Source of the DNA: Lolium rigidum
Lineage: Eukaryota; Streptophyta; Magnoliopsida; Poales; Poaceae
DNA: 64,000 nucleotides
Assembly (NCBI RefSeq): GCF_022539505.1
Contig: NC_061509.1
Coordinates: forward strand, 211,630,254-211,694,253
Direction of reading: 5' to 3'
Part shown: positions 25,306 to 36,761 of the stretch, piece after piece
Numbering within the stretch: the first letter of the stretch is position 1
How the letters are laid out: every line of letters begins with the position of its first letter
Position numbers and translations under genes: made by a program
The notes under the pieces: model-generated
Told to the model about the DNA's origin: nothing
Seen by the model: the letters and a program-made list of their open reading frames with translations, nothing else
The model's database searches: none

Positions 25306-26837
25306 TGATACGTCTCCAACGTATCCATAATTTCTGTCGTTCCATGCTTGTTTTATGACAATACTTACATGTTTTGCTTGCACTTTATAATGTTTTTATG
25401 CGTTTTCCGAAACTAACCTATTAACAAGATGCCACAGTGCCAGTTCCTGTTTTCCGCTGTTTTTGGTTCCTGAAAGGCTGTTCGGGCAATATTCTCGGAA
25501 TTCGACGAAACGAAGACCAAACCTCCTATTTTTCCCGGAAGCATCCAGAACACCGAAGAAGAGTCGGAGAGGGGCCAGAGGGCCACCACACCATAGGGCG
25601 GCGCGGCCTGGCCTGGGCCCGCGCTGGCCTGTGGTGGAGAGCCCCCAGGTGCCCCCCTGCGCCGCCTGTTCGCCTATAAAATCCCTTTCGACCTAAAAAC
25701 ACCGTAACTCTTGACGAAACTCCAAAAAGACTCCAGGGGCGCCGCCGCCATCGCGAAACTCCAATTCGGGGACAGAAGTCTCTGTCCCGGCACCCTGCCG
25801 GGACGGGGAAGTGCCCCCGGAAGCCATCTCCATCAACGCCATCGCCTCCATCATGCTCCGTGAGTAGTTCCCCCATGGACTACGGGTTCTAGCTGTAGCT
25901 AGTTGGTATTCTCTCCCCCATGTACTTCAATACAATGATCTCATGAGCTGCCTTACATGATTGAGATTCATCTGATGTAATTGGTGTTGTGTTTGTCGGG
26001 ATCCGATGGATTGTTACCTTATGATTGTCTATCTACAAAGTTTGTGATGTTATTGTTGCTGCAATCTTGTTATTCTTAATGCTTGTCACTAGGGCCCGAG
26101 TGGCATGATCTTAGATTTGAGCTTTATACTTATTGCTTAGATTGTATCTACAAGTTGTATGCACATGTCGCTGTCCGGAACCAAAGGCCCCAAAGTGACA
26201 AGAAATCGGGACAACCGGAGGGAATGGCGGTGATGTGAGGGACACATGTTTTCACGGAGTGTTAATGCTTTGCTCCGGTACTCTATTAAAAGGAGTACCT
26301 TAATATCCAGTAGTTTCCCTTGAGGCCCGGCTGCCACCGGCTGGTAGGACAAAAGATGTTGTGCAAGTTTCTCATTGCGAGCACGTACGACTATTATTGG
26401 AAAACATGCCTACATGATTAATGATCTTGATATTCTGTCTTAATGCTATTTCAATCCTATCAATTGCCCGATCTGTAATTTGTTCACCCAACACTTGTTA
26501 TTGGAGAGTTACCACTAGTGTAGATAGCTGGGAACCCCGGTCCATATTTCATCATCATATACTTGTTCTACATGTCATTGGAAGTAGTATCAACTATCTT
26601 CTGGTGCCATTGCTCCCGTGTTACTATTACTGCTGCTGTGTTACTATTACTACTGCTCTCATATCACTGCTACTTTCACATCACCCCTGTTGCTAGTGCT
26701 TTTGCAGGTGCAGCTGAATTGACAACTCAGTTGTTAAGGCTTATAAGTATTTTTTACCTCCCCTTGTGTCGAATCAATAAATTTGGGTTTTACTTCCCTC
26801 GAAGGCTGTTGCGATCTCCTATACTTGTGGGTCATCA
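25306..26837 (+). repeat. 3' LTR of inner Athila-like element (1,532 bp)
   Basis: Complete, TGATACGTCTCCAACG...CTTGTGGGTCATCA. The imperfect repeat GATACGTCTCCAACGTATCC at its start can fold back (GATACG / CGTATC). Confidence 0.93.
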
Positions 26838-28966
26838 GTGGCACATTGCAAGAACTCAATAAAACATTAGCTACAGCCCTCTACATCTAGAAAACCTCGC
26901 TTAAAGTCCACAAGAGACAATGCAAAAAAACAGAGACAGAATCTGCCAAAACAGAACAGCCAGTAAAGACGAATTTTAATAAAATACTTGTGTTGCTCAA
27001 ATCAGAAAACTCAAAACTAATGAAAGTTGCGTACATATCTGAGGAACACGCACGTAAATTGGCATATTTTTCTGAGTTACCTACAGAGAAAACAGCCCAG
27101 ATTCGTGACAGATAGAAATCTGTTTCTGCGCAGAAATCCAAATCTAGTATCAACCTTCGATTAGAGGCTTCACTTGGCACAACAAAACACAAAACTAAGA
27201 TAAGGAGAGGTTGCTACAGTAGTAAACAACTTCCAAGACACAAATATAAAACAAAGTACTGTAGCAAAATAACACATGGGTTATCTCCCAAGAAGTTGCT
27301 TTCTTTATAGCCATTAAGATTGGCTCAGCAGTTTTAATGATGCACTCGCAAAAGATAGTATGTGAAGAAAAGAGAGCATCAAGAGGCAAATTCAAAACAC
27401 ATTTAAGTCTAACATGCTTCCTATGAAGAGGCATCTTGTACACAAATGAATTCATGAAGAACAAAGTGACAAGCATAAGAAGATAAAACAAGTGTAGCTT
27501 CAAAATTTTAAGCATATAGAGAGGTGTTTTAGTACCATGCAAATTTCTACTACCATATTTTTCTCTCTCATAATAATTTTCAGTAGCTTCATGAACAAAC
27601 TCAACAACATAACTATCACATGCAGCATACCTTTCATGATTTCCAAACACATAATTTTTATCAAGTTCAAGAATAGTGGAATTAAAACTTTCAAACTTAC
27701 TTTTATTAATAATATAACAAGGTAGTTGATCAATCTCAAGAGATATGGGACTCATAGAATAAGTCAAGAACTCTCCAATCCCATTTTCATTAGTAGTACA
27801 ATTAATATTATCAAGTAACATAGGACCATCATCTAGAGCCTTATCATAAACATTTTCCAAGCAAAATTCTTTAGTACCATGCATTTCGACATCAGGCACA
27901 AACAAAGCATTATCATAAGATTTATCAAAGTAGCATGGATTATCATAAATAATAGTAGCATAATCATTCTCACAAGTATTACTCATAGGTACTATTTCAA
28001 GAGAATTCACCGGAACATAACATTCAACCTCTTCGGTAAGCATGGAGGACAATCAAATAGTGTAAGAGATAAAGAGTTACTCTCATTAGAAGGTTGGCAT
28101 GGGTAGCTAATCCATTCTTCCTCCTTTTGTTCATCACTCCCCTCTTCTTTTTCATCCAATGAGCATTCAGGTTCATCAATTTCCTCCTCTTTTTCATCCA
28201 ATGAGCTTTCAGGTTCATCAATTCCTTCTTCCATCGGTTCCTGCAAATTGTGAGTGCATTCTTGTGCATTAATGTGTCTCTCTTTATAATCAAGGATATA
28301 AGGATTCCCTACTGTAGCATTCTATGCAAGAATTAAGGATAGTAGAGACATAATCTTTAAGGCCCTTACAAACAACACAAGTTTCATAATTCTCAACCAT
28401 GAAGGATTCTATCTCGGAGGCTCCCATAAATAAGACAAATTGTTCTACCTCCTCGAACCCATAATGAATATAGCAATTCCGATTATAGCTCTTAATTAAA
28501 AATTCCTCACTAAAGCCACATTGAAATTTAAGATGTTTAGTATCCTGTTGAGAGCAACGGTTTATATCATGGCATTCAAGCAAGATTTTAGCAATTGTAT
28601 TCAGTTTTTCTATCATAGCACTCATTATTTTACCAGTTCTTGATTCTCTATAACAATTATAACATTCTATAAGCTCCAAGTAGGTTGTAGGTTCTCCCAT
28701 AACAGCAGTTTTTAATTTTTCGATTTTTCAAATTTTTATGGATTTTTGGATATATAGGAAAAGTAAAACAAAACTGAAATAAACTAGACAAAAGTAAACT
28801 AAGCAAACTAATACTAGACAGAAATAAACTAAGCACAAATAAACTATACAAAAGTAAACTAAGCAAAACAAAATAAAATAAAATAGAGAGAGAGTTGGAG
28901 TGTACTCCCCAGGTGAACTTATGAGTAGAGCTATGCCTCCCCGGCAACGGCGCCAGAAAATAGTCT
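26838..28966 (-). repeat. Internal region of outer Athila-like element with ORFs
   Basis: Holds, on the minus strand, ORF 1 (28290-28700, 136 codons), the acidic-repeat ORF (28007-28246), the 285-codon ORF (27195-28052) with two hydrophobic segments, and ORF 3 (26887-27192). All are homologous to the inner copy. The 285-codon reading is the most complete version in the window. The tRNA-Asp primer site is at 28938-28955. Confidence 0.75.
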
Positions 28967-30486
28967 TGATGACCCACAAGTATAGGGGATCGCAACAGTC
29001 TTCGAGGGAAGTATTACCCAATTTATTGATTCGACACAAGGGGAGGTAAAGAATACTTATAAGCCTTAACAACCGAGTTGTCAATTCAGCTGCACCTGGA
29101 AAAGCACTAGTAACGGGGGTGATGTGAAAGTAGCGGTGATATGAGAGCGAGTAGTAATAGTAACACGACAGCGAGTAATAGTAACACGGGAGCAATGGCA
29201 CCGGAAGATAGTTGATACTACTTCCAATGACATGAGAACAAGTATATAATGATGAAAGATGGACCGGGGTTCCCGACTATCTACACTAGTGGCAACTCTC
29301 CAATAACAAGTGTTGGGTGAACAAATTACAGTCGGGCAATTGATAGGATTTAAATAGCATTAAGACAAAATATCAAGATCATTAATCATGTAGGCATGTT
29401 TTCCAATAATAGTCGTACGTGCTCGCAATGAGAAACTTGCACAACATCTTTTGTCCTACCAGCCGGTGGCAGCCGGGCCTCAAGGACTACTGGATATTAA
29501 GGTACTCCTTTTAATAGAGTACCGGAGCAAAGCATTAACACTCCGTGAAAACATGTGTCCCTCACATCACCGCCATCCCCTCCGGTTGTCCCGATTTATG
29601 TCACTTCGGGGCCTTTGGTTCCGGACAGTGACATGTGCATACAACTTGTAGATACAATCTAAGCAATAAGTATAGAGCTCAAATCTAAGATCATGGCACT
29701 CGGGCCCTAGTGACAAGCATTAAACACAACAAGATTGCAACAACAATAACTTCATAAACTTTGTAGATAGACAATCATAATGTAACAATCCATCGGATCC
29801 CGACAAACACAACACCGATTACATCAGATGAATCTCAATCATGTAAGGCAGCTCATGAGATCATTGTATTGAAGTACATGGGGAGAGAATACCAACTAGC
29901 TACAGCTAGAACCCGTAGTCCATGGAGGAACTACTCACGGAGCATGATGGAGGCGGTGGCGTTGATGGAGATGGCTTCCGGGGGCACTTCCCCGTCCCGG
30001 CGAGTGCCGGGACGAGACTTCTGTCCCCCGAATTGAAGTTTCGCGATGGTGGTGGCGCCCGCAGGTCTTTTACGGGTTTCGTCAAGAGTTCGGTGTTTTT
30101 AGGCCGAAAGGGATTTTATAGGCGAAGAGGCGGCGCGAGGGGCACACAGGGCGCCACACCACGAGCCGGCGCGGGCCCGAGGCCGAGGCCGCGCCGCCCT
30201 ATGGTGTGGTGGCCCTCCGGCCCCTCTCAGACTCTTCTTCGGTGTTACGGACGCTTCGGGAAAAATAGGAGGTTTGGTCTTCGTTTCGTCGAATTCGAGA
30301 ATATTGCCCGAACGGCCTTTACGGAACCAAAAACGGCAGAAAACGAGGACGGCACTGTGGCATCTTGTTAATAGGTTAGTTCCGGAAAATGCATGAAAAC
30401 ATCATAAAGTGCAAGCAAAACATGTAAGTATTGTCATAAAACAAGCATGGAACGACAGAAATTATGGATACGTCGGGGACGTATCA
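28967..30486 (-). repeat. 5' LTR of outer Athila-like element (1,520 bp)
   Basis: Read on the minus strand it begins TGATACGTCCCCGACG at 30486 and ends GGGTCATCA at 28967. The reversed TATAAAA-type motif is at about 30115-30121. Confidence 0.92.
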
Positions 30487-30491
30487 AAGAC

Positions 30492-31742
30492 GTTGGTGAC
30501 GGAGTCCACCGAGTTGTCCCGCGGCGGAGGCAATGGAAGTGGCGGCGGAGACCATTTTATCATTCTTGTAGTGGATAATTACATTACTATTACCTTTATT
30601 TCACAACAATGGAGAAGTGAAACATCCCAACGCAGAAAAAATAGGAGTTAGCGTAGAGGACTCCAAATAATGTTTTTTTAGAGCAACCACATATTTCAAA
30701 TCAACTTACATGGGCAAACAAACATGGGAACTAACATACATACAAGGAGAAAACAAGTGCATGAAAACTTTGCAGAAAACTACCCCTATTGTTTTATGCA
30801 CTCGTCGAAGCTAGTGGTCACCGTGAAAACTCTAACACTGCCTAGACGCGCGTTGAAAGAGACGACAAGTGTCCAACATTGCCAAATTCAAAAGAGCACC
30901 ATCGCCAACAAGTCTTTTTGAGTTAATGAACAGATCCGCTGCAAGCAGCGAGGCACATGTCGTTGTGGCACGTCAATCAGGAGACGTCCCCATGATATCT
31001 TGAACCAAGATCCACCGCATCCCATCGACGAAGTCGAGGAATAACGACAAATCCACCACCTCGTGACCAACATCCTCGCTCTAGGGCATCCACCTCGCCC
31101 CAACCCCCAACATCGCTGTGGATCCTCTAGTTTCCTATCTCTCATCCTGGTTGTTGCACCATCGCGAGAACAGTTCCGTTCGTCTCTCTCCATAGGAGGT
31201 GGAGGCGACATCTCTCTCTCCGCTAGATCTCCACCGGCGTGAAGGTTGATCTTCTCTCCCTCCGCTTGCCGCTCTAACGACATGAGGAAGGGGGGACCTC
31301 GCTCCTCCGTTATGGTCTAGTTTTTAGGGTCAGGGTTTGTCTGATGTTTTGCACCCTTGGGGTGGTGGGAGCGGTGTCGGGCGAGTAAATCCACCTCAAC
31401 TGTGCTCCCACACTTGCGTCGACCTCTCGAAGTTGATGGCATCGTTTGTTTATCAATCCTCCCGATCGATGGTTTGGTCTTCTCACCTTTCTTCAGAACT
31501 AGCGAGATCTGTTTAACTACAAATAATGTTGATGTGAATGTTGATCTTTGTAAATTTTCTTTTAGGTTTTCCTCATGTCGATGGCTTGGTCTCCTCTCAC
31601 GAATTGTATCTTGTTCAGCTATCGACAAAAGTGTAGAATCGTTTGCTTCAACAAAAAAAAAAGGAGTCCAAAACCAGGATACCCCAGCCCCCAACCGCCG
31701 CCAGCCGCGCCGCCTCCCGTCTGCTCGCCATCTGCAGTACTC
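30492..31742. other. Intergenic DNA upstream of phosphoesterase gene
   Basis: 30492-30560 continues the GC-rich block of 18540-18850. The rest has open frames on both strands with no domain and low-complexity leader-like sequence. The promoter of the gene at 31743 should lie in 31320-31740. TATA-like motifs there are weak and I assign none. Confidence 0.4.
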
Positions 31743-34700
31743 ATGGCCTGCGCTGGGTCCGCGCGGAAGGTGTCCGCCGTGCTGTACCACTACCCGTGCC
31801 CGGACGGCGCATTCGCTGCGCTCGCCGCCCACCTCTACTTCTCCGCCGCCGCCCTCCCCGTCCGCTTCTTCCCCAACACCGTCTACGACCCCATCAGGTA
31901 GTATTTCGGACCTTAACCTAACGTGCCGTAATATCAATGCGCGAGATCGAATCTGTACCAAGCAAGTTCTTTCAGATGCTCGTTTTGACAGAAGTTGACT
32001 GTCAGGGAAATCCCATAGAGCTTTGCCTTTGCAGTGTTCAGGTGTAGTTTCATCACTTTCGCGGAAGTATGCGTTGTTCTTTGACAAAGTCCCGGCGTTT
32101 TTCAGTTTGCTCAAGCTACATGTGTGTCACCCAATCTGTATTGTATCTGAAGAATCACCTTAGGAAATAACATCTCACATAAAAAAGACACATGGTAGCC
32201 GTATTCTCTACGGGAGACAAAGTTTTGCATAGTCTGAACTGTGTGGAGTATTTGTTCAGTACATCATTAGTCGGGACTGGTCAGAATGGACAAAAAAGTC
32301 ACCCAGAATATATTAGTGTTGTTGTTCCCATGCCATACAAAAGCCTTGGCAGAGCAGATTCAGAACGATGATCTTTGTGTTCCTCTTTATTATAACATTG
32401 ATCGTGTTGGTTTCTTCTTTGTAGGAGCGATGGTCTTCCGTTTGATGAAATCAAAGATGTTTACCTGCTTGATTTCGTAGGGCCTCCTGGTTTTGTTGCT
32501 GATATAGCCCCGAAGGTTCAGAGGTCTGCAAACATTCATTTCTGAACATTTTCCATTTATGTTGTGTTATTCACGTTCTTGTTTAATGTGAATTTGGTTA
32601 ATCTTAGATTCTTCCAGATGTATTCTTCCTAATTTTATGCACAGTAGTAGGGCCTTCTCAATGTTTATCTTAATCTTTAAGTAGTAAGAATAACACATGG
32701 TGGCCTTCAGTCATTTTGGATATCGTTGAGCTGTGAAGCTGTGCACTAGAATATTTTCTTTGCTATACCAGGATACTTCTAAGTGTTTATTTTTTTCCAC
32801 CGTAACACTTAGACCATCACAACGCTGCTTCCAGAAGTTTGTATGAGAATGACACACTAGGTGGAGACACTTATATAATTGTTTTACCTTTTTCAGTGTA
32901 ACAATCTTAGACCATCATAAGACTGCCTTGGAAAGTCTGTGTGGGAGGGCTACACTTGGGGAAAATGTGAATAAGGTGATTGACATGCAACGCAGTGGAG
33001 CAACAATTGCGTTTGACTACTTTAGCAACAAATTGCTGACAGAAGCTAGTACTTCACGGAACCATGGAAGTGGTAATGCTGTAACTGAAGTGAAATATCT
33101 ACCTGACAACAAGCTTGAGATGGTACACAAGCTCTTCAAGCTTATTGAGGACGGAGATCTATGGAGGTGGACTATTCCAAATAGCAAGGCCTTTAGCAGT
33201 GGCCTTAAAGATCTGGACATTGAATTCAATGTCAATGAAAATGGAAAGTTGTTTGATCAGGTAACGACTGACTTGTCACTCCCTCCTATTTCGAGATTCA
33301 ACTTTGACCATCAATTAGACCAAAATATTTCAGTCACGTGCCATAAAAATCATACCATTAGCAACTATTTTCGATTATAATTCACTGATAATTTTTGTGA
33401 CACACTCCAAATTTCATTGGTCTCATTGATTGTCAAACTTGAACCTCAAAATGTGTGGGCGCATATAAACAGAGAGCATACAAATTGGAACAGAGGGTTT
33501 ACAAATTGGAATAGAGGGAGTAGTATAGTATTTTTTTTCTGCAGTACAATTTCCTCCTTTCACTTGAACATGCATGTTCAACACCTTTTATCACTTTATA
33601 GCATGTTGAGTATTGGTCCTTTTGTTCTTGTTTCTGTTGTATAGTAATCAACTACAGGCTGTTGCTCAATGAAACAATTGCTTGAGTACTCATTAGCAAC
33701 TTAAAATCATAGTATGATCACATTTAGAAATGGTGCTATTCCCAGATAATTTAGCTATTAGTGCTTGATGATTACATCCTGTAATGTAGCTGTTGGAAAG
33801 TAGAACATTTGAACTTTCTAATTAAATATGTTTTGTAATATATACTTTGTATTACGTTGGTGAAATTTACGACCTAGGGATACACGCAGTACCTATAAAC
33901 CGGGATGGAGGGAGTAGTAACTTCAGCTGATCATACCTTGCATACCTATGCTATTTTTGCACTTCGATATCTTATTTCCAATACCTTTCTGCAATTGTGT
34001 GCTGGTCTTATTGCAGCTGCTGGAGTTGGATCCTGAACAAGTGATTTCTAGGGGACAAGTAACATTATCGCAGAAGCAAACATTGATTGCCGATTGTTTA
34101 GAGAAGTCCTATGAAATTGCACTAGGATGTGGGCAGTTTGGCAATTGTCTGGTAAGACAAATATGCATATCCTTTGTTTGTTTTGGTTCTTCTCCATTTG
34201 CTATATGCACGGCAAGTTTCCTCCATCTTATGTCCACACTGCATGGTGATGGATGTGAAAAACTGAAAATGCATTACTACATAGATAGTGATGTACTGAT
34301 ATTAATCTTGCCTAATCACAGCTGATATTACACTAACTTCCAACTTTTACTAAGCATTGATCTTGAATAAAAAAGGACCAGCTCGCTGGACGAAGCTCCT
34401 GCTTTGCGTGGGGTTCGGGGAAAGGTTGGACCCACCTTGGGGTCTCTGTATGCAGCCTTTCCTTGCAGTTTTTGCAAGAGGCTGTTTACACGTCTCGAAC
34501 CCGTGACCTCCTGGTCACAAGGCGACAGCTGTACCGTTGCACCAAGGCTCTCCTTCATTGATCTTGAATAAAAATACAATATATATGTTTCTACTTGATT
34601 CATGTAGTTATTTACTTATTTCAACTTTTAGTAGAATATTAAAAAATCTTCTTTGCGATGGTCAGTTTGTTTCGTCCAAATTACATGTTTACGTATACTT

Positions 34701-36761
34701 GTATTAGAAGAGATGTTTATATGCCTGAGGACTATAGGAGTAAACTGTTGAGCACATTTTACCCTTGTGCTTAAGAATAAGATAAATACTTAATTGGATC
34801 TTCTATGCCACTACAACTTTCGCAAGTTGGAGAAATGCCATTACAAAAACCAATGTTGGAAATATGCCACTACAACTCTCTCATACCTCTACCTATGCCA
34901 TTTTGTCCAATACCAAGTTATACACTCTTATACACCTTTATATTAGTAACATTTTGTAACTGGACACGTCCATCTCTCAGTCAATTGACTGGATTACCAA
35001 TCAACCAGACCCTCTCGCATGAAACGCGATGGCTTGTCGGAGGCGGCCACTGCTCGAGGTGATGGTGCTGAAGGGTGAGCGGCGGGAGTTTGTCGCTGCT
35101 GGATTAGGGCGCTGGAGGCGGGTGTTGGTGGAGGAGGGCGCTTCTGGAAGCGGCCCTGATTGAAGAGGGCGCGACGTGAGTCAGCCGCTGCTGGATTAGG
35201 ACGCAGGTGGCCAGAGGCGCTCAACGCCGCGTCACACACGCCGGTGGGGACCGTATGCGAGCGACGTGGTTGCGGCGCAACCGCTGGAGGAGAGCGCCAC
35301 GACTGCAGGAGCATACCCGGAGACCTTCCCCCCTTCTACAGAAAATCTCCGGCAGCCTCTACTAGCACCTAGATTCCAACCCCATAGACCAGCCAGCCAG
35401 CTCCTGTGCCTCCAATACTCCTTTTCTATTTCTCCTCCTGGTTCTATGCTTGCTATTGTATACGATTGGGTACAGGGAGGCAGATGATTGCTGTTGAATT
35501 ATTGCAACAAAGATTTTGCTCCTTGCCCTCATGGAGATGTGTTCAACAGAAAATTCTATAGATTTTAATTGAATTTTGTATTAGATGCTTTTTGTATGAA
35601 CATTGAACACTAACAAGATGAGCGAGGGTCTGCATATGTGCGCAGAACTGGCTAAAAATGTCACAGTAGTCTTGTATCAGTGTTGTTAGATTTTTTTAGC
35701 CAGTTCAATTTTTGTCCAAAACTTATTTATTTTAATTATTTTGGCTTCCGGACGACCTAAAAGTGCTGCCCAAATTTGGGCACAGGGGTAGTATGGTCAG
35801 TATTGAAATACATACTGGAATACAAGTATTTATTGAACCGTTATTCTCTTTAGCAAAGAAAATGGCATATATAGGGGTATGAGAGAGTTGTAGTGGCATA
35901 TTTCCAACTTAGGTTTTTGTAATGGCATTTCTCCAACTCGCGAAAGTTGTAGTGGCATAGATACAATTAACATGAAGATAAATGGGTCTACGCAATCTGC
36001 AGAAGTTGTGGGATGTCAAAGTGCATTTGGTAGGGAGGGTTCGGCAGCTGACACCTGCAGGGACAGTTACATACGCACCTCACCTGGATAACTTTGACAC
36101 TACATATTTTGTTTTGTTTTGTTTGAAGCCATGAATTTAACCTTCACTCCTTCGGTGGCCATCTTATTTATTAAAATTAGTCATTTTGCCCCTTAGGCTG
36201 TCAATGCCGATGCTATTGCGAAGTTGAGAAGTGAACTCGGAAACCAGCTAGCTGACAAGAGTCGGAATTTGAATCTGAGGCAAGTTTTAGTGTTTTACGT
36301 TTCCCAGTTTTTATATTGATCCATAGTTGTTTTTTTTTCTTGCGTCTTCTTTTCATCCATTATCTAAGAATAATTTTGACTTCACTACAGCATGATGTCA
36401 TAAGCTCGTAATCTTAATTGTGCTCTGTTTTTCTCCTCAGAGCTATTGGCGCGGTGGTATATAAAGTTCCTGAGTTGAATAATGACCAGATGCTAAAAAT
36501 TAGTCTCAGAAGTTTGGGTCAAGAAGACACAACTTCTATCTCTCAGGTACTTTTCTCACTCACTGATCTCTAAGGTTGCAGTGCCTTGGCTTGCGAAAAG
36601 TCTATGTCAAGACTTGTTGGCTTATAGAATATTTTGTTTAATTTTTTTTCTAGGAATACGGTGGTGGGGGGCATCGAAACGCAAGCTCGTTCCTGTTGAG
36701 TGTTGCAGAATTTGAGAGGTGGAAGGTTGGAGCTGAACCTTCCAACCCTGAAACTGCCTAG
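31743..36761 (+). CDS. DHH/DHHA1-domain phosphoesterase family protein, seven exons
   Basis: Exons 31743-31897, 32425-32523, 32897-33260, 34017-34151, 36197-36279, 36441-36546 and 36654-36761 join in frame to 349 residues. All junctions are GT-AG except intron 5, which is GC-AG. The DHH superfamily hydrolyses phosphoester bonds in nucleotides or short RNAs using two metal ions. Seen: motif I HYPCPDGAFAA (residues 15-25), motif II VYLLDF (about 64), motif III LDHHK (about 89), motif IV EDGDLW (about 160), and the C-terminal DHHA1 glycine motif GGGGHRNASS (about 317-326). It therefore has the two-lobed architecture of NrnA/oligoribonuclease-like proteins. The exact substrate is not inferable. 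ATG at 31743 is chosen because the conserved domain starts directly after it; the in-frame ATG at 31575 would add a low-complexity leader. No lesions. Introns 3 and 4 carry transposons. Confidence 0.93.
33279..33521. mobile_element. Stowaway-like MITE in intron 3
   Basis: The left end reads CTCCCTCCTATTTCGA. The right end, on the reverse strand, reads CTACTCCCTCTATTCC, the usual Stowaway-type end in grasses. The right end is preceded by a small internal duplication (ACAAATTGGAA twice). A second, isolated end of the same kind (GGGATGGAGGGAGTAGTAA) lies at about 33900-33920. TA duplications are not clean. Confidence 0.6.
34375..34555 (-). mobile_element. Au-type SINE in intron 4
   Basis: On the minus strand it starts GGAGAGCCTTGG, with polymerase III box A (TGGTGCAACGGT) and box B (GGTTCGAGAC). 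It continues with TGTAAACAGCCTCTTGCA and ends in a short T run, the Au SINE pattern first described in Aegilops. It is flanked by an 18-bp direct repeat CATTGATCTTGAATAAAA at 34355-34372 and 34556-34573, so the insertion is relatively recent. It lies antisense to the host gene. Confidence 0.93.
34804..35959. mobile_element. Long-TIR element (1,156 bp) in intron 4, Mutator-like candidate
   Basis: About 100-bp terminal inverted repeats: the left starts TATGCCACTACAACTTTCGC and the right is its reverse complement, ending at 35959, with AAATATGCCACTACAACTCTCTCATAC shared further in. The interior (about 35000-35480) is GC-rich, unlike the AT-rich ends, and includes near-duplicate blocks containing GCTGCTGGATTAGG (near 35095 and 35185). 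Long TIRs with GC-rich cargo suggest a Mutator-like element carrying captured host sequence. I could not find a matching 9-bp target duplication, so the class is inference. Confidence 0.6.

Larger units (their letters stand above)
19699..26837 (+). mobile_element. Athila-like non-autonomous LTR element (inner copy)
   Basis: 5' LTR 19699-21221 (first 14 bp lost), primer site 21234-21250, internal 4.1 kb, polypurine tract just before 25306, 3' LTR 25306-26837 (1,532 bp, TGATACGTCTCC...GTGGGTCATCA). It is the same family as the outer element, in opposite orientation, and inserted in its internal region: sequence right of 26837 continues as outer-element DNA corresponding to about 23354 of this copy. 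The five bases after it are GTGGC; the left target copy was lost with the deletion. It contains short ORFs shared with the outer copy, a tandem structured repeat, and no protease, RT or integrase. Confidence 0.9.
18856..30486 (-). mobile_element. Athila-like non-autonomous LTR element (outer copy), split by element at 19699-26837
   Basis: Target-site duplication AAGAC is perfect at 18851-18855 and 30487-30491. On the minus strand: 5' LTR 30486-28967, tRNA-Asp primer site 28955-28938, internal region 28966-26838, then the inserted sister copy, then a shortened 3' LTR 19698-18856. About 1.95 kb of the internal 3' part, judged against the sister copy, and the first bases of the 3' LTR are missing at the left junction. 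There is no pol. LTRs start TGATACGTC and end GGGTCATCA. The tRNA-Asp primer site is typical of Athila-type gypsy elements. The absence of pol makes it non-autonomous. Confidence 0.88.

Noticed and set aside
31317..32114. 265-codon minus-strand frame over exon 1 of the phosphoesterase gene
   Set aside because: It overlaps the well-supported exon and intron 1, has no domain, and is a GC-rich shadow.
34490..34555. tRNA-like box A and box B on the minus strand
   Set aside because: They belong to the Au SINE head; no acceptor stem or anticodon arm of a real tRNA gene.
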